Assembly (NCBI RefSeq): GCF_014651855.1
Contig: NZ_BMXR01000001.1
Location: 540,631 to 604,630, forward strand
From: Saccharospirillum salsuginis
GTDB lineage: Bacteria; Pseudomonadota; Gammaproteobacteria; Pseudomonadales; Natronospirillaceae
Length of the DNA: 64,000 nucleotides
Reading direction: 5' to 3'
Shown piece after piece: positions 25,552 to 36,351 of the stretch. Each line of letters opens with the position of its first letter. Position 1 is the stretch's first letter. Under the pieces are notes generated by a model. It did no database searches. It was not told where the DNA came from and saw only the letters and a program-made list of their open reading frames with translations. The position numbers and the translations under genes were made by a program.

Positions 25552-25757
25552 CGGGGCAGCGTCCTTCTGATGGTTTCCTTGCGACTGCTTTCTGCGGGGT
25601 GATTAGTGGTTGTTGGGGCCGAACGATATCGACTGGCGTTCAGAAGGCAAGGTGGTTGGGGGTTTTGTGGCTGCTTTTGTGATGGTTCTCACATGGAACG
25701 AGCGAAGATACACCCCTGTGACCCGTCACCATCGGCTTTGATCATTTCTTACCGTCA

Positions 25758-26075
25758 TTGCGTGGTGGGCGCACTGCAGGTATTCTCCACCCCACTCTCA
25801 AAACACATAGCGGTATCCGCACCCGTCAGATTTGCGGTTTTTTTGTGCCTGTCGCTTGGGCCTCTCAAGCTCATGCGTGGGTCACAAAACCGGCCTATCA
25901 AGCCGATACATGTTCGTACCTTCGTGCGGACATGATCGTTATGGCCGGGTGGATAGGGCCGAATACAACACCCGCAAGGGGAATAAGCCCAGCCGTCTAT
26001 GTGCGGAGAGTGACGCCCGGCTACCTGCCTCTCAAGCTGGTGGCTGTTTATCTCGAACACATAGGACACGCCAAT
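25758..26075 (+). other. P4-satellite Ash/Icd-like region upstream of a small gene
   Basis: The frame in phase with the small gene downstream reads HSGIRTRQICGFFVPVAWA, WVTKPAYQADTCSYLRADM, GWIGPNTTPARGISPAVY and TPGYLPLKLVAVYLE. This series resembles what I recall from the Ash/Icd (cell-division-inhibitor-like) region of P4-type satellites and from related elements in Pseudomonas. It has no good ribosome-binding site of its own. It may be a leader or remnant rather than a translated gene. The match is from memory, so it needs a database search. Confidence 0.45.
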
Positions 26076-26378
26076 ATGACAACCAACCCTCAAAAAAAGA
26101 CCTTCGCCCCATCCAGCCCAGAAGAGGGCTTGATGATCCGTCCAGATGCTGAACCCATGAACTCAGATATGCTTGAGGCCATCGTCAACCGTTCCAATGC
26201 GTTGCTGGATGTTCTGACCGGTTACTTTTCTACACCCGCGAACGAGCGGCCTTTTATCCTAAAAGACGTGACGCTTGCCAATCTTGTCTGGCAACTCAGA
26301 GGAAACTCTGATCTCATAAACATGATAATAGTCAACCACGCGGACAATTCACCTGATAGGGGCTGGCCCTGCAAATAA
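26076..26378 (+). CDS. Small protein of unknown function (mobile-element associated)
   Basis: The 100-residue product starts MTTNPQKKTFAPSSPEEG and continues with a helical part (LEAIVNRSNALLDVLTGYF, LANLVWQLRGNSDLINMIIV). AGGAC lies 9 bases before the ATG. It follows the Ash/Icd-like region in the same phase, an arrangement I associate with small satellite-borne genes in Pseudomonas (possibly DUF3077-like, not certain). No enzyme motif. It is codirectional with the ParA module 228 bases downstream. Confidence 0.5.
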   Translation: MTTNPQKKTFAPSSPEEGLMIRPDAEPMNSDMLEAIVNRSNALLDVLTGYFSTPANERPFILKDVTLANLVWQLRGNSDLINMIIVNHADNSPDRGWPCK

Positions 26379-26606
26379 TAATCGGTTCGATCACAACAAG
26401 ATAGGCCCATAATTATAAGTAGCAAATGCAAGTTAACAATCACGTTCTGACAAAACTGACTGTTCCAGAGTCGCACCTTACATTGTGGGCTTTTAAATCG
26501 TGTATTAAACGCAACATTCGATTAGAAATAACAAAAAAAATATGCTAAGTGTAAGCAACTAAAACGGGTAACCAGACATACACTTTTTTCCGAAAAGGAG
26601 AGGAAA

Positions 26607-27416
26607 ATGCCTGAAGTAATCTCCTGCATCAATTTAAAGGGTGGCGTAGGAAAGACAGCACTAGCTGTCAACTTGGCCGCCTACTGTGGACAAAGGGGTT
26701 TCAAAACTCTATTAATCGACTTGGATCCACAAACAAATGCTACATTTTCTACAATGGGAGTTAGCCGCTGGACAAAAGAAACAACAGCCAAAGGCACTGT
26801 AGCAGATTTACTTGGTGCGAGAAACCATTCAAATGCAACAGGATCAAACAAAGATGCTCAATCAGTAATTGTTAAAAATGTCTTTACAAATGTAGACCTA
26901 ATACCGTCACACATTGACTTATTTACTGTAGATTTAGACTTAGCTTCAGCTAGCTTCAGAGAAACCAGACTAAGAAAATCCTTAAAACCCATTCAAGATG
27001 AATATGACGCTATCATTTGTGATTGCCCACCAAACCTAACTATTCCAACTCAAAATGCACTTGCATTTAGCACACACTATATTGTTCCAGTTACGCTAGA
27101 CTTTCTATCTGCAATCGGCGTTGGGCTGCTTGTTAAAAGAGTAGAGGAATTTAGCAGTGACCTGGATCATGAGCTCATCCAAGCTGGGATTGTAATTACT
27201 CGCGTAGGTAGACCTGCTATTCATCGAGAGGAAACTGAAGCCACACTGCGTGAACAATTTGGAGATGCTATAGTAGAGCATACAATCAAAGAGCGTGTTT
27301 CCGTTAGCAATGCAGCTCAACAGGGAAATTCGATATTTGAAACCAATGACAGAGATGCTAAAGAACAGTTTGAAAATGTTTGCCAAGAACTGATGAAGAG
27401 GGTAGGTTTATTATGA
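26607..27416 (+). CDS. ParA-family deviant Walker ATPase
   Basis: The 269-residue protein has the deviant Walker A motif INLKGGVGKTALAVN (signature Lys11, catalytic Lys16), the A-prime block LLIDLDPQTNATFS and Walker B DAIICDCPPNLTIP. AAGGAGAGG precedes the ATG. Such ATPases position plasmids, chromosomes or protein assemblies. There is no ParB gene or obvious parS array nearby, and the partner is a small protein overlapping the stop (ATGA). The gene is much AT-richer than the chromosome around it, so it was acquired. It may drive a cargo other than DNA; a defence role is a hypothesis. Confidence 0.85.
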   Translation: MPEVISCINLKGGVGKTALAVNLAAYCGQRGFKTLLIDLDPQTNATFSTMGVSRWTKETTAKGTVADLLGARNHSNATGSNKDAQSVIVKNVFTNVDLIPSHIDLFTVDLDLASASFRETRLRKSLKPIQDEYDAIICDCPPNLTIPTQNALAFSTHYIVPVTLDFLSAIGVGLLVKRVEEFSSDLDHELIQAGIVITRVGRPAIHREETEATLREQFGDAIVEHTIKERVSVSNAAQQGNSIFETNDRDAKEQFENVCQELMKRVGLL

Positions 27417-27808
27417 AATCACATGACTTTGCAAAAAACTTAGTCGCAATGGCTAACATTTTAAGGTCTGGACCAAATGTAGAGCTGGAGAACTTGAATT
27501 TCTCGAATCTTTCAAAAAACTCTACAGAAAACACCAATTATCTTGATGAAAAAGAACTCCCGAAAGCATTAAGCATGATGGTAGAGCTAAATCAAGTAAG
27601 CAAAAACCAATGGCTATCGCTCATAAGTGAATATGATTTCGATGTCCCTACCAGACCTCGAGATGCCAACAGAGATATTATAGGAAAACTACTTAAGTAT
27701 TTATCTGAAAACCCAGATGAGAGAGAGAAACTTAGTGGTAAAAAAGTCATCAAAAAGAGCAATAAATCTTCAGAACTAGCTGATGCTCTCAGTCTATTGC
27801 TAAGGTAA
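27413..27808 (+). CDS. Small protein coupled to ParA (putative adaptor)
   Basis: The 131-residue product starts at ATG 27413, overlapping the parA stop by 4 bases, so translation is coupled. It is charged and mostly helical with a Lys/Ser-rich stretch (KKVIKKSNKSSELADALSLLLR at the C-terminus). The central segment VPTRPRDANRDIIGKLLKYLSENPDEREKL looks like a conserved short domain. I do not recognise the family. By position it resembles the small partners of ParA systems, but it has no visible DNA-binding helix-turn-helix or ribbon-helix-helix pattern. Confidence 0.65.
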   Translation: MKSHDFAKNLVAMANILRSGPNVELENLNFSNLSKNSTENTNYLDEKELPKALSMMVELNQVSKNQWLSLISEYDFDVPTRPRDANRDIIGKLLKYLSENPDEREKLSGKKVIKKSNKSSELADALSLLLR

Positions 27809-27814
27809 CGGCAA

Positions 27815-28567
27815 ATGAGTGGATACCTTGAAGAGATCGACTATAACTTTGATATTTTTTTTGATAAGTTACTTATTGATATAAATGATTCGATGAAAGA
27901 AAGCGAGAAGTCTAAAGAAGTATTTTCAGAAAGCTTTAAAAGAATTATTTCAATCCAAGCTTGGCGAACAGAAATAGTTGAACAAAACTCACCCGATGGG
28001 GCATGCCAGTTCTTTAAAGAAGCTCAAAATGATGCTTTAATTTCGCACTCGCTAGCAAGACAAGGAGCGTGGCGGCCATCTTTAATGTCACTGAGAAGTT
28101 GCATAGAAAATACTTTACTAACGCTCTACTATATCGATCATCCTGTAGAATTTAATCAATGGTCAAAGGGCAAACATCGACTTGGATTCTCCGATTTGGT
28201 CAAGTACTTGGCTGCACATCCCAATTTCGAGGGCACAAAGGAAACAGAAAATGGACTCTCAGAACTGAAGCGTGAGTACGAAACCCTTTCTAAGGCCGTA
28301 CACGGCTCTACTAAGTCCTTCAGAATGACAAAGGGAGGCACCATAAGTGGACTAAACTCTTTCACAGAACAGGAACTTGGTGCTTGGAATACAAGAGAGC
28401 GAATAACTATTTGTGCACTTAATTTAATCCTTTTATTTTTCTTCAGAAACCTTCTGCAAGGAGCCGCGAAGCGAAATCTCAGAAAATCGATAGGACTTAC
28501 CACCAACACTAAGAAATCAGAGAACATCAAATCTCTAACTGGAGTTAAAATCCCAAGCCAACACTAA
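27815..28567 (+). CDS. Unknown helical protein, third gene of the ParA module (possibly HEPN-like)
   Basis: The 250-residue product follows the adaptor gene by 6 bases. It is alpha-helical. The pattern GAWRPSLMSLRSCIENTLLTLYY (about residues 84-106) and YETLSKAVHGS with His163 resembles the cores of HEPN/DUF5677-like proteins, but a canonical R-x4-6-H motif is not present. A hydrophobic stretch (ICALNLILLFFF, about 199-210) could be buried or membrane-associated. The gene is AT-rich like its partners. Function unknown; an effector role in a defence-like system is speculative. Confidence 0.6.
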   Translation: MSGYLEEIDYNFDIFFDKLLIDINDSMKESEKSKEVFSESFKRIISIQAWRTEIVEQNSPDGACQFFKEAQNDALISHSLARQGAWRPSLMSLRSCIENTLLTLYYIDHPVEFNQWSKGKHRLGFSDLVKYLAAHPNFEGTKETENGLSELKREYETLSKAVHGSTKSFRMTKGGTISGLNSFTEQELGAWNTRERITICALNLILLFFFRNLLQGAAKRNLRKSIGLTTNTKKSENIKSLTGVKIPSQH

Positions 28568-28867
28568 CAACTTCATTTGATACAGCGCCATTGCAAAAAA
28601 GACCTACTCGAGCAACTAGAACATTGAAACCACACTAACTAGTTTCAGCCAGGACCAATTGTATATTTTTCATATGTCATTGTTTTTAAATTTCTTATGG
28701 GCATCAATATTTAAATAGCGTTCTTAATATACAACAAAAAAGTTGAGAGTGTTCAAAACTCTGTGTTAGCTAAGCCTCAGAGCTCCATGTGGCAGTTCAC
28801 TACCCTTCGGCAACTGAGCGAAATTTGAAACTTGCTAGCAGAGACTGAATCTACTGGACTAGCATAG

Positions 28868-28917
28868 TGGTCGACTGTCGATTCGAGTCCGGCTCGCGAA
28901 CCGGCACCGCAGACAAC
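28868..28917 (-). repeat. Degenerate tRNA T-arm-like remnant next to tRNA-Leu
   Basis: On the minus strand this reads GGTGCCGGTTCGCGAGCCGG followed by ACTCGAATCG, close to the T-arm of the adjacent tRNA-Leu (GTGCCGGTTCGAGTCCGGCC). It lies just beyond the tRNA terminator, at the boundary with the AT-rich island. It may be a scar of integration into the tRNA 3' end, an attachment-site remnant, or a decayed tRNA copy. Confidence 0.4.
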
Positions 28918-28950
28918 AAAAAAGCCCAACCACTCTCGTGATCGGGCTTT
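28918..28950 (-). terminator. Intrinsic terminator of tRNA-Leu
   Basis: On the minus strand AAAGCCCGA pairs with TGGGCTTT around a loop of about 15 bases, directly followed by a run of T (complement of 28918-28923). It lies 11 bases after the tRNA 3' end. Confidence 0.85.
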
Positions 28951-28960
28951 CTCTAAATCT

Positions 28961-29047
28961 TGGTACCAGAGGCCGGACTCGAACCGGCACGGTGTCGCCA
29001 CCGGGGGATTTTGAATCCCCTGCGTCTACCAATTTCGCCACTCTGGC
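28961..29047 (-). tRNA. tRNA-Leu (anticodon CAA)
   Basis: The minus strand starts GCCAGAGTGGCG and ends CCTCTGGTACCA, with the 3' CCA encoded. The anticodon stem GGGGA/TCCCC holds the loop TTCAAAA, giving anticodon CAA for UUG codons. A long variable arm (GGTGGCGACACC) and the T-arm GCCGGTTCGAGTCCGGC complete a class II tRNA of 87 bases. tRNA-Leu genes are classic integration sites for P4-type satellites, and the 3' end faces the AT-rich ParA island. Confidence 0.97.
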
Positions 29048-29133
29048 TCAGTGGTGCGGCATTTTATCGAAAAATCCTTGTTCGTCAATGGCTTCCGTGC
29101 CCTGAACGGTGTTTTTCTCTCGCCTTATGGCCG

Positions 29134-30165
29134 TTAGGCCAGCTTCCAGTTGACCGTCTCGCCGCCGTGGAAGGGCACGATGTCGTCGCCGTTCGGCAGT
29201 TTAATCACTTCCGGCACCTGCCAGGGTTCACGCTTCAGGGTGATGGTGCCCTCGTTGCGCGGCAGGCCGTAGAAGTCGGCGCCGTGTTCGCTGGCGAAGG
29301 CGGGCAGTTTGTCGAGGGCGTCGAGTTCGTCAAACACCTGGGCGTAGAGTTCGATGGCGCTCCAGGCACTGTAGCAGCCGGCGCAGCCGCAGGCGGTTTC
29401 TTTCTTGTGGCGCTCGTGCGGGGCGGAGTCGGTGCCGAGGAAGAATTTGGGCGAACCGGTGGCGACGGCGGCGCGCAGGGCTTCCTGGTGGGTACGGCGC
29501 TTGAGCACGGGCAGGCAGTAGTTGTGCGGGCGGATGCCGCCCACCAGCAGGTCGTTGCGGTTCAGCATCAGGTGCTGGGGGGTGATGGTGGCGGCCACGC
29601 GGTCCGGGGCTTCGGTGACGAACTGGGCGGCTTCCATCGTGGTGATGTGTTCGAACACGACCTTGAGGCTCGGGTGGCGCTCGACAATGCGGCTCAGGTG
29701 TTCGTCGATGAAGGCTTTTTCGCGGTCGAAGATGTCGATTTCGGCGCGGGTCACTTCGCCGTGCACCAGCAGCAGCAGGCCGTTCTCGGCCAGGGCTTCG
29801 AAGACGGGGTCGAGCGCGTCCACGGCGGAGACGGCCGAGGCGGAGTTGGTGGTGGCGCCGGCCGGGTAGAGTTTGGCGGCGACCACGCCGGCGGCCTTGG
29901 CGGCTTTGATGTCTTCGGCGCTGGTCCGGTCAGTCAGGTAGAGGGTCATCAGCGGTTCGAAGGTGTTGCCGTCGGGGCGGGCGGCGAGAATGCGCTCGCG
30001 GTAGGCGACGGCCATCTCGGCTGTGGTGACCGGCGGGACGAGGTTGGGCATGACGATGGCGCGCTGGAAGCACCGGGCGGTGGCGGGGACGGTCTCTTGC
30101 AGGAGGTCGCCGTCGCGGAAGTGGAGGTGCCAGTCGTCCGGGGTGCGCAGGGTGAGTTCGTTCAT
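29134..30165 (-). CDS. pyrC: Dihydroorotase (class II, PyrC)
   Basis: The 343-residue cytoplasmic enzyme catalyses cyclisation of carbamoyl aspartate to dihydroorotate in pyrimidine synthesis. The zinc ligands are visible in order: WHLHFRDG near the N-terminus, the carboxylated Lys in VAAKLYPAG, His in LLLVHGEV and VFEHITT, and the catalytic Asp in FLGTDSAPH. Length is normal for the family. It stands alone on the minus strand between tRNA-Leu and the divergent queA. Confidence 0.96.
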   Translation of the reverse strand: MNELTLRTPDDWHLHFRDGDLLQETVPATARCFQRAIVMPNLVPPVTTAEMAVAYRERILAARPDGNTFEPLMTLYLTDRTSAEDIKAAKAAGVVAAKLYPAGATTNSASAVSAVDALDPVFEALAENGLLLLVHGEVTRAEIDIFDREKAFIDEHLSRIVERHPSLKVVFEHITTMEAAQFVTEAPDRVAATITPQHLMLNRNDLLVGGIRPHNYCLPVLKRRTHQEALRAAVATGSPKFFLGTDSAPHERHKKETACGCAGCYSAWSAIELYAQVFDELDALDKLPAFASEHGADFYGLPRNEGTITLKREPWQVPEVIKLPNGDDIVPFHGGETVNWKLA

Positions 30166-30237
30166 GCGGGCCTCTTGATTATGAAGGGGATCGTTTGAGG
30201 CGATTTTAACAGAAATGGCAAGTGTGGGTTGGAGAGG

Positions 30238-30288
30238 TTAGGCGGGCTTCGCCCGCTCGGCGGATGTCGCTTCGCTCTTCCGCCCTAC
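30238..30288. repeat. Intergenic palindromic repeat (GTAGGGCGG type)
   Basis: The block starts TTAGGCGGGCTTCGCCCGC and ends TCCGCCCTAC. It contains a hairpin GCGGGCTTCGCCCGC and complementary outer ends (GGCGG/CCGCC). It lies between divergent pyrC and queA. Its outer CCCTAC end is shared with the other GTAGG elements of the window. Confidence 0.6.
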
Positions 30289-30363
30289 AGGTAACGGCGG
30301 AATGGAGGTGGCGTGGGGTTTCCGGTAGAATGTCGCGCCCTTTATTGGAACCCTTGAACCTGC

Positions 30364-32552
<2,189 letters not shown>

Positions 32553-32694
32553 ATACAATGAATAACCCGGACCCGTCGTCACTGTGCCGGCCAGGAAAAA
32601 ACGTCACACCGGGGCTTGAGGCTCCGGCAACTGGCCCCATCACGGCAGGGTTATCGAATTCGCAACCTCATCATCTATAGTTTGGAGTAACACC

Positions 32695-33042
32695 ATGAAA
32701 AAGCTGTTTATCGCCCTGCTGGCCCTGACCCCGGCCTTGTCCCTGGCCGCTCCGGCCGGCCAGCCGAGCCCCTGGCAGTTGCCGATCATGCTCGGTATCT
32801 TCTTCCTGATTTTCTGGCTGATGGTCTGGCGCCCGCAGAGCAAGCGCGCCAAAGAGCACAAGAACTTGATTTCCAACCTGAGCAAGGGCGACGAAGTCGT
32901 CACCGCCGCCGGCATCACCGGCAAGGTCACCAAGGTGACCGACGATTACGTTCAGGTGGAAGTGTCCAACAACGTCGAACTGACGTTCCAGAAGACGGCC
33001 ATTACCGCCACCCTGCCCAAAGGAACCCTGAAGGCCATCTGA
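32695..33042 (+). CDS. yajC: Sec translocase auxiliary subunit YajC
   Basis: The 115-residue inner-membrane protein has one membrane helix (PIMLGIFFLIFWLMVW) followed by the conserved cytoplasmic part RPQSKRAKEHKNLISNLSKGDEVVTAAGI. The first 20 residues look like a signal sequence (MKKLFIALLALTPALSLAA), a slightly longer N-terminus than E. coli YajC. GGAG precedes the ATG. It joins SecD and SecF in the holotranslocon. A 142-base gap separates it from tgt, in which only weak inverted repeats are seen. Confidence 0.95.
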   Translation: MKKLFIALLALTPALSLAAPAGQPSPWQLPIMLGIFFLIFWLMVWRPQSKRAKEHKNLISNLSKGDEVVTAAGITGKVTKVTDDYVQVEVSNNVELTFQKTAITATLPKGTLKAI

Positions 33043-33131
33043 TCGGGACGGTGGGTGCCGCCGGGTGATCGGCGGCATCCCGCACCGCCAGACCGCCCGG
33101 ACCTTCGCTGCATCACGCTCAGGATTGCCTC

Positions 33132-34985
33132 ATGCTCAATAAATATCCCCTGTGGAAATACGCCCTCATCGTCGTGGTGATGTTATTTGGCGTTATCTAC
33201 AGCCTGCCCAATCTGTTCCCGGCCGATTCCGCCATCCAGATTCGCGGCGCCAACGCCGGCCTGGAAATGAACCAGACCACGCTGAACCGCGCCACCGATC
33301 TGCTCGAAGCCGAAAACATTGATTATTTCGGCGCCGAGATCATCGGCCAGTCCGCCCTGATCCGCCTGCCCAGCAACGAAGCCCAACTGCGTGCCAAGGC
33401 GGCGGTTCAACGCGGTCTCGGAACGGACTACATCGTCGCGCTGAATCTGGCGCCGACCACACCGGACTGGCTCAGTTCACTGGGCGCGCAGCCCATGTCG
33501 CTCGGCCTGGACCTGTCCGGCGGTGTGCACTTCCTGCTGGAAGTGGACATGGAGCGCTTCATCGAAAGCCGGCTGGACAGCTACTCGTCCAATTTCAAGC
33601 GTAACTTCCGTGAAGAGAACATCCGCTATCGCAGTATCGATGTGATGGACGACAACTCCATCCAGATGTTGCTGGCCGACGAAGACACGCGCGACGCCGC
33701 CGAAACCTGGCTGCGCCGCAACCTTCAGGGCGAATTCCTGACCGAAGACGTCGAGCAGCGCGGCCTGCCGGGCCTGAAGCTGACGTTGAGCGAGCAGCGT
33801 CGGGCCGAGCTGCAGGACTACGCCATCAGCCAGAACCAGACGACGCTGAACAACCGGGTCAACGAGCTGGGTGTGGCCGAGCCGCTGGTTCAGCGCCAGG
33901 GCGCCAATCGCATCGTGGTGGAACTGCCGGGTGTGCAGGACACCGCCCAGGCCAAGAACATTCTCGGTAAGGCCGCCAACCTGGAATTCCGTCTGGAAGC
34001 GCGGGGCAACGAAGGCGAAGTCTTCCCGCTGCGCAATCGCCAGGGTGGACGCGGCACGGCCATGCTGGAAGACGACATCATCGTCACCGGCGACAACGTC
34101 ACCGACGCCCGCGTCTCCTACGACGAAAACGGCCTGCCGCAGGTGGCCGTCAGCCTCGACGGCGAAGGCGGTTCGCGCATGGGTCAGGTGACCCGGCGCA
34201 GCATCGGCCGGCCGATGGGCGTGCTGTTCATCGAGCAGAAATCCCTGCTGCAGGGTTACGAAGACGTGAACGGCGAGCCGGTACCGATCTACGACACCGT
34301 CGAAGAGAAAGAGATCATCTCGCTGGCGACCATTCGCGGCGCCTTCTCCAACAACTTCGTGATTACCGGTCTCGACAGTGCCCAGGAAGCCTCCGACCTG
34401 GCGTTGCTGCTGCGCGCCGGTGCACTGGCGGCGCCGATGCAGTTCGTCGAGGAACGCACCATCGGCCCAAGCCTGGGGGCGGAGAACATTCGCCTGGGCG
34501 TGAACAGCGTGATCATCGGTTTCGCCCTGGTCATCCTGTTCATGGTGGCCTGGTACAAGGTGTTCGGCGTGTTCGCGAGCGTCGCCCTGACCGCCAACCT
34601 GGTGCTGATCGTCGCCGTGATGTCCATGCTCAGCGCCACGCTTACCCTGCCCGGCATTGCCGGTATCGTACTGACCGTGGGTATGGCCGTGGACGCCAAC
34701 GTGCTGATCTACAGCCGAATACGCGAGGAGCTGGCCGAAGGCCGACCCCCGCAGGCGGCGATCGACGCCGGCTACGGCCGCGCTTTCGTGACCATCATGG
34801 ACGCCAACATCACCACGCTGATCGTGGCGGTGATCCTGTTCGCCATCGGCACCGGTCCGGTCAAGGGCTTCGCGGTCACACTCTCGGTGGGCATTCTGAC
34901 CTCGATGTTCACCGCCATCATGCTGACCCGAGCGCTGGCCAACCTGACGTTTGGTGGCAAGCAGCTGAAGAAGCTACCCATTTAA
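33132..34985 (+). CDS. secD: Protein translocase subunit SecD
   Basis: The 617-residue RND-type inner-membrane protein has a first helix (YALIVVVMLFGVIYSLPNLFP), then the large periplasmic P1 domain with LGLDLSGGVHFLLEVD. Five C-terminal helices include the conserved VGMAVDANVLIYSRIREEL and AFVTIMDANITTLI. It uses the proton gradient to pull exported proteins into the periplasm with SecF. SecF follows by 10 bases. Confidence 0.97.
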   Translation: MLNKYPLWKYALIVVVMLFGVIYSLPNLFPADSAIQIRGANAGLEMNQTTLNRATDLLEAENIDYFGAEIIGQSALIRLPSNEAQLRAKAAVQRGLGTDYIVALNLAPTTPDWLSSLGAQPMSLGLDLSGGVHFLLEVDMERFIESRLDSYSSNFKRNFREENIRYRSIDVMDDNSIQMLLADEDTRDAAETWLRRNLQGEFLTEDVEQRGLPGLKLTLSEQRRAELQDYAISQNQTTLNNRVNELGVAEPLVQRQGANRIVVELPGVQDTAQAKNILGKAANLEFRLEARGNEGEVFPLRNRQGGRGTAMLEDDIIVTGDNVTDARVSYDENGLPQVAVSLDGEGGSRMGQVTRRSIGRPMGVLFIEQKSLLQGYEDVNGEPVPIYDTVEEKEIISLATIRGAFSNNFVITGLDSAQEASDLALLLRAGALAAPMQFVEERTIGPSLGAENIRLGVNSVIIGFALVILFMVAWYKVFGVFASVALTANLVLIVAVMSMLSATLTLPGIAGIVLTVGMAVDANVLIYSRIREELAEGRPPQAAIDAGYGRAFVTIMDANITTLIVAVILFAIGTGPVKGFAVTLSVGILTSMFTAIMLTRALANLTFGGKQLKKLPI

Positions 34986-34995
34986 GGAGCCCATC

Positions 34996-35958
34996 ATGTC
35001 CGAACCGAAAATTTACGACTTCATGGGCGCCCGCCGCATCGCGGCGGCCATCTCCATTGTGCTGTTGGTCATCTCGATCGGCTCGCTGGCCGTGCAGGGC
35101 CTGAACTTCGGCCTCGATTTCACCGGCGGTGCCCAGATCGAAGTCGGCTACGAAGACCCGGCCGATGTCTCAGACATTCGGCAAACGCTGACCGAAGCCG
35201 GTTATCGCGACGTCGTGGTTCAGTATTTCGGCAACAACACCGACGTGCTGATCCGCATGCAGGAAGACAACAACCCGCGCCTCGGTGACGAGGTACTGGC
35301 GTTGTTGTCCGAGGAACGCAGCGACGTCACCCTGCGCCGCAACGAATTCGTCGGCCCGCAGGTCGGCGAGGAACTGCGCGAGAAAGGCGGCATCGGCATG
35401 CTGGTGGCGCTGGGTCTGGTGATGGTTTACATCGCCGTACGCTTCCAGTTCAAGTTCGCCGTCGGCGCCGTCGCCGCCCTGGCCCACGACGTCGTCATCG
35501 TCATCGGTTTCTTCTCCGTGACCCAGATGGCGTTCGACCTGACCGTTCTCGCGGCCGTGCTGGCGGTGATCGGTTACTCGTTGAACGACACCATCGTTGT
35601 ATCCGACCGGATCCGGGAAAGTTTCCGCACCATTCGTCGGGATGACCCGGTGTACCTGGTCAATGTGTCGCTGACGCAAACCCTGGCGCGGACGCTGATC
35701 ACCTCATTGACCACCCTGTTGGTGTTGATCGCCCTGGGTGTGTTCGGCGGTGAATTGATTCGCGGTTTCTCGGTTGCGTTGACCGTGGGTGTTCTGATCG
35801 GGACCTACTCCTCCATCTATGTGGCCGCCAATGTGTTGTTGGCAATGAAGTTGTCCAAAGAGGACCTCATGCCGCCGGAGAAGAAAGACGACGTCGATAC
35901 CGAAGAGATTCCGGCGTGGTTGACGGATCCCGAGGAAGAAGAGAACGAGAAGAAGTAG
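34996..35958 (+). CDS. secF: Protein translocase subunit SecF
   Basis: The 320-residue partner of SecD has helix 1 followed by LNFGLDFTGGAQIEV, periplasmic P4, and the conserved cytoplasmic-side signature AVIGYSLNDTIVVSDRIRE. The C-terminus is acidic and rich in Glu/Lys. AAGGAG lies before the ATG. It ends the yajC-secD-secF operon; a hairpin repeat (35975-36008) lies 16 bases after its stop. Confidence 0.97.
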   Translation: MSEPKIYDFMGARRIAAAISIVLLVISIGSLAVQGLNFGLDFTGGAQIEVGYEDPADVSDIRQTLTEAGYRDVVVQYFGNNTDVLIRMQEDNNPRLGDEVLALLSEERSDVTLRRNEFVGPQVGEELREKGGIGMLVALGLVMVYIAVRFQFKFAVGAVAALAHDVVIVIGFFSVTQMAFDLTVLAAVLAVIGYSLNDTIVVSDRIRESFRTIRRDDPVYLVNVSLTQTLARTLITSLTTLLVLIALGVFGGELIRGFSVALTVGVLIGTYSSIYVAANVLLAMKLSKEDLMPPEKKDDVDTEEIPAWLTDPEEEENEKK

Positions 35959-35974
35959 GCCCCTGGGTTGAATT

Positions 35975-36008
35975 GTTGGATTACGGCCTTCGGCCTAATC
36001 CAACCTAC
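35975..36008. repeat. Palindromic repeat after secF (GTTGGATTA type)
   Basis: GTTGGATTACGGCC pairs with GGCCTAATCCAAC around a 3-base loop with one bulged base, ending in CTAC. It is a member of the same repeat group as 36352-36386 and 56175-56209. It could also serve as a terminator for the secDF transcript. Confidence 0.65.
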
Positions 36009-36016
36009 GGACTGTG

Positions 36017-36288
36017 GCCCCGTAGGGTGGGCACCGCCCACCATGGAAGGATAACGCGGCGTTGGTTGCCCATGTTTCATCCCGGAACAATGTTGAGCCC
36101 CGTAGGGTGGGCACCGCCCACCATGGGAGGATAACGTGGCGTTGGTTGCCCATGTTTCATCCCGGAACAATGTTGAGCCCCGTAGGGTGGGCACCGCCCA
36201 CCATGGGAGGATAACGTGGCGTTGGTTGCCCGTCGTTTGCACCCGGAACGATGGTGAATTCCATGGTGGGCGGTGCCCACCCTACGAG
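36017..36288. repeat. Tandem array of three 80-base units
   Basis: Units beginning CGTAGGGTGGGCACCGCCCA at 36021, 36101 and 36181 have an exact 80-base period and differ by only a few bases; the third diverges after about 36230. Each unit opens with a GGGTGGGC/GCCCACC palindrome. The array closes with an inverted copy of that palindrome ending in CCCACCCTACG near 36284. Together with the flanking elements it fills the 511-base gap between secF and trpS, which has no gene. Confidence 0.9.
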
Positions 36289-36351
36289 TGTTAACGCCGA
36301 TGGTCAGCGCCGGATGACCGGGATGCCCATTCGGGGAAGTCCGAGTTTACA

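Noticed and set aside
26607..27808. Plasmid partition locus (ParA/ParB)
   Set aside because: The second protein has no visible ParB or ribbon-helix-helix DNA-binding pattern, no iteron or parS-like repeats are seen, and no replication gene is near.
36017..36288. CRISPR array
   Set aside because: The units are 80 bases long, identical throughout and lack unique spacers; there are no cas genes. It is a tandem duplication of a dispersed repeat.
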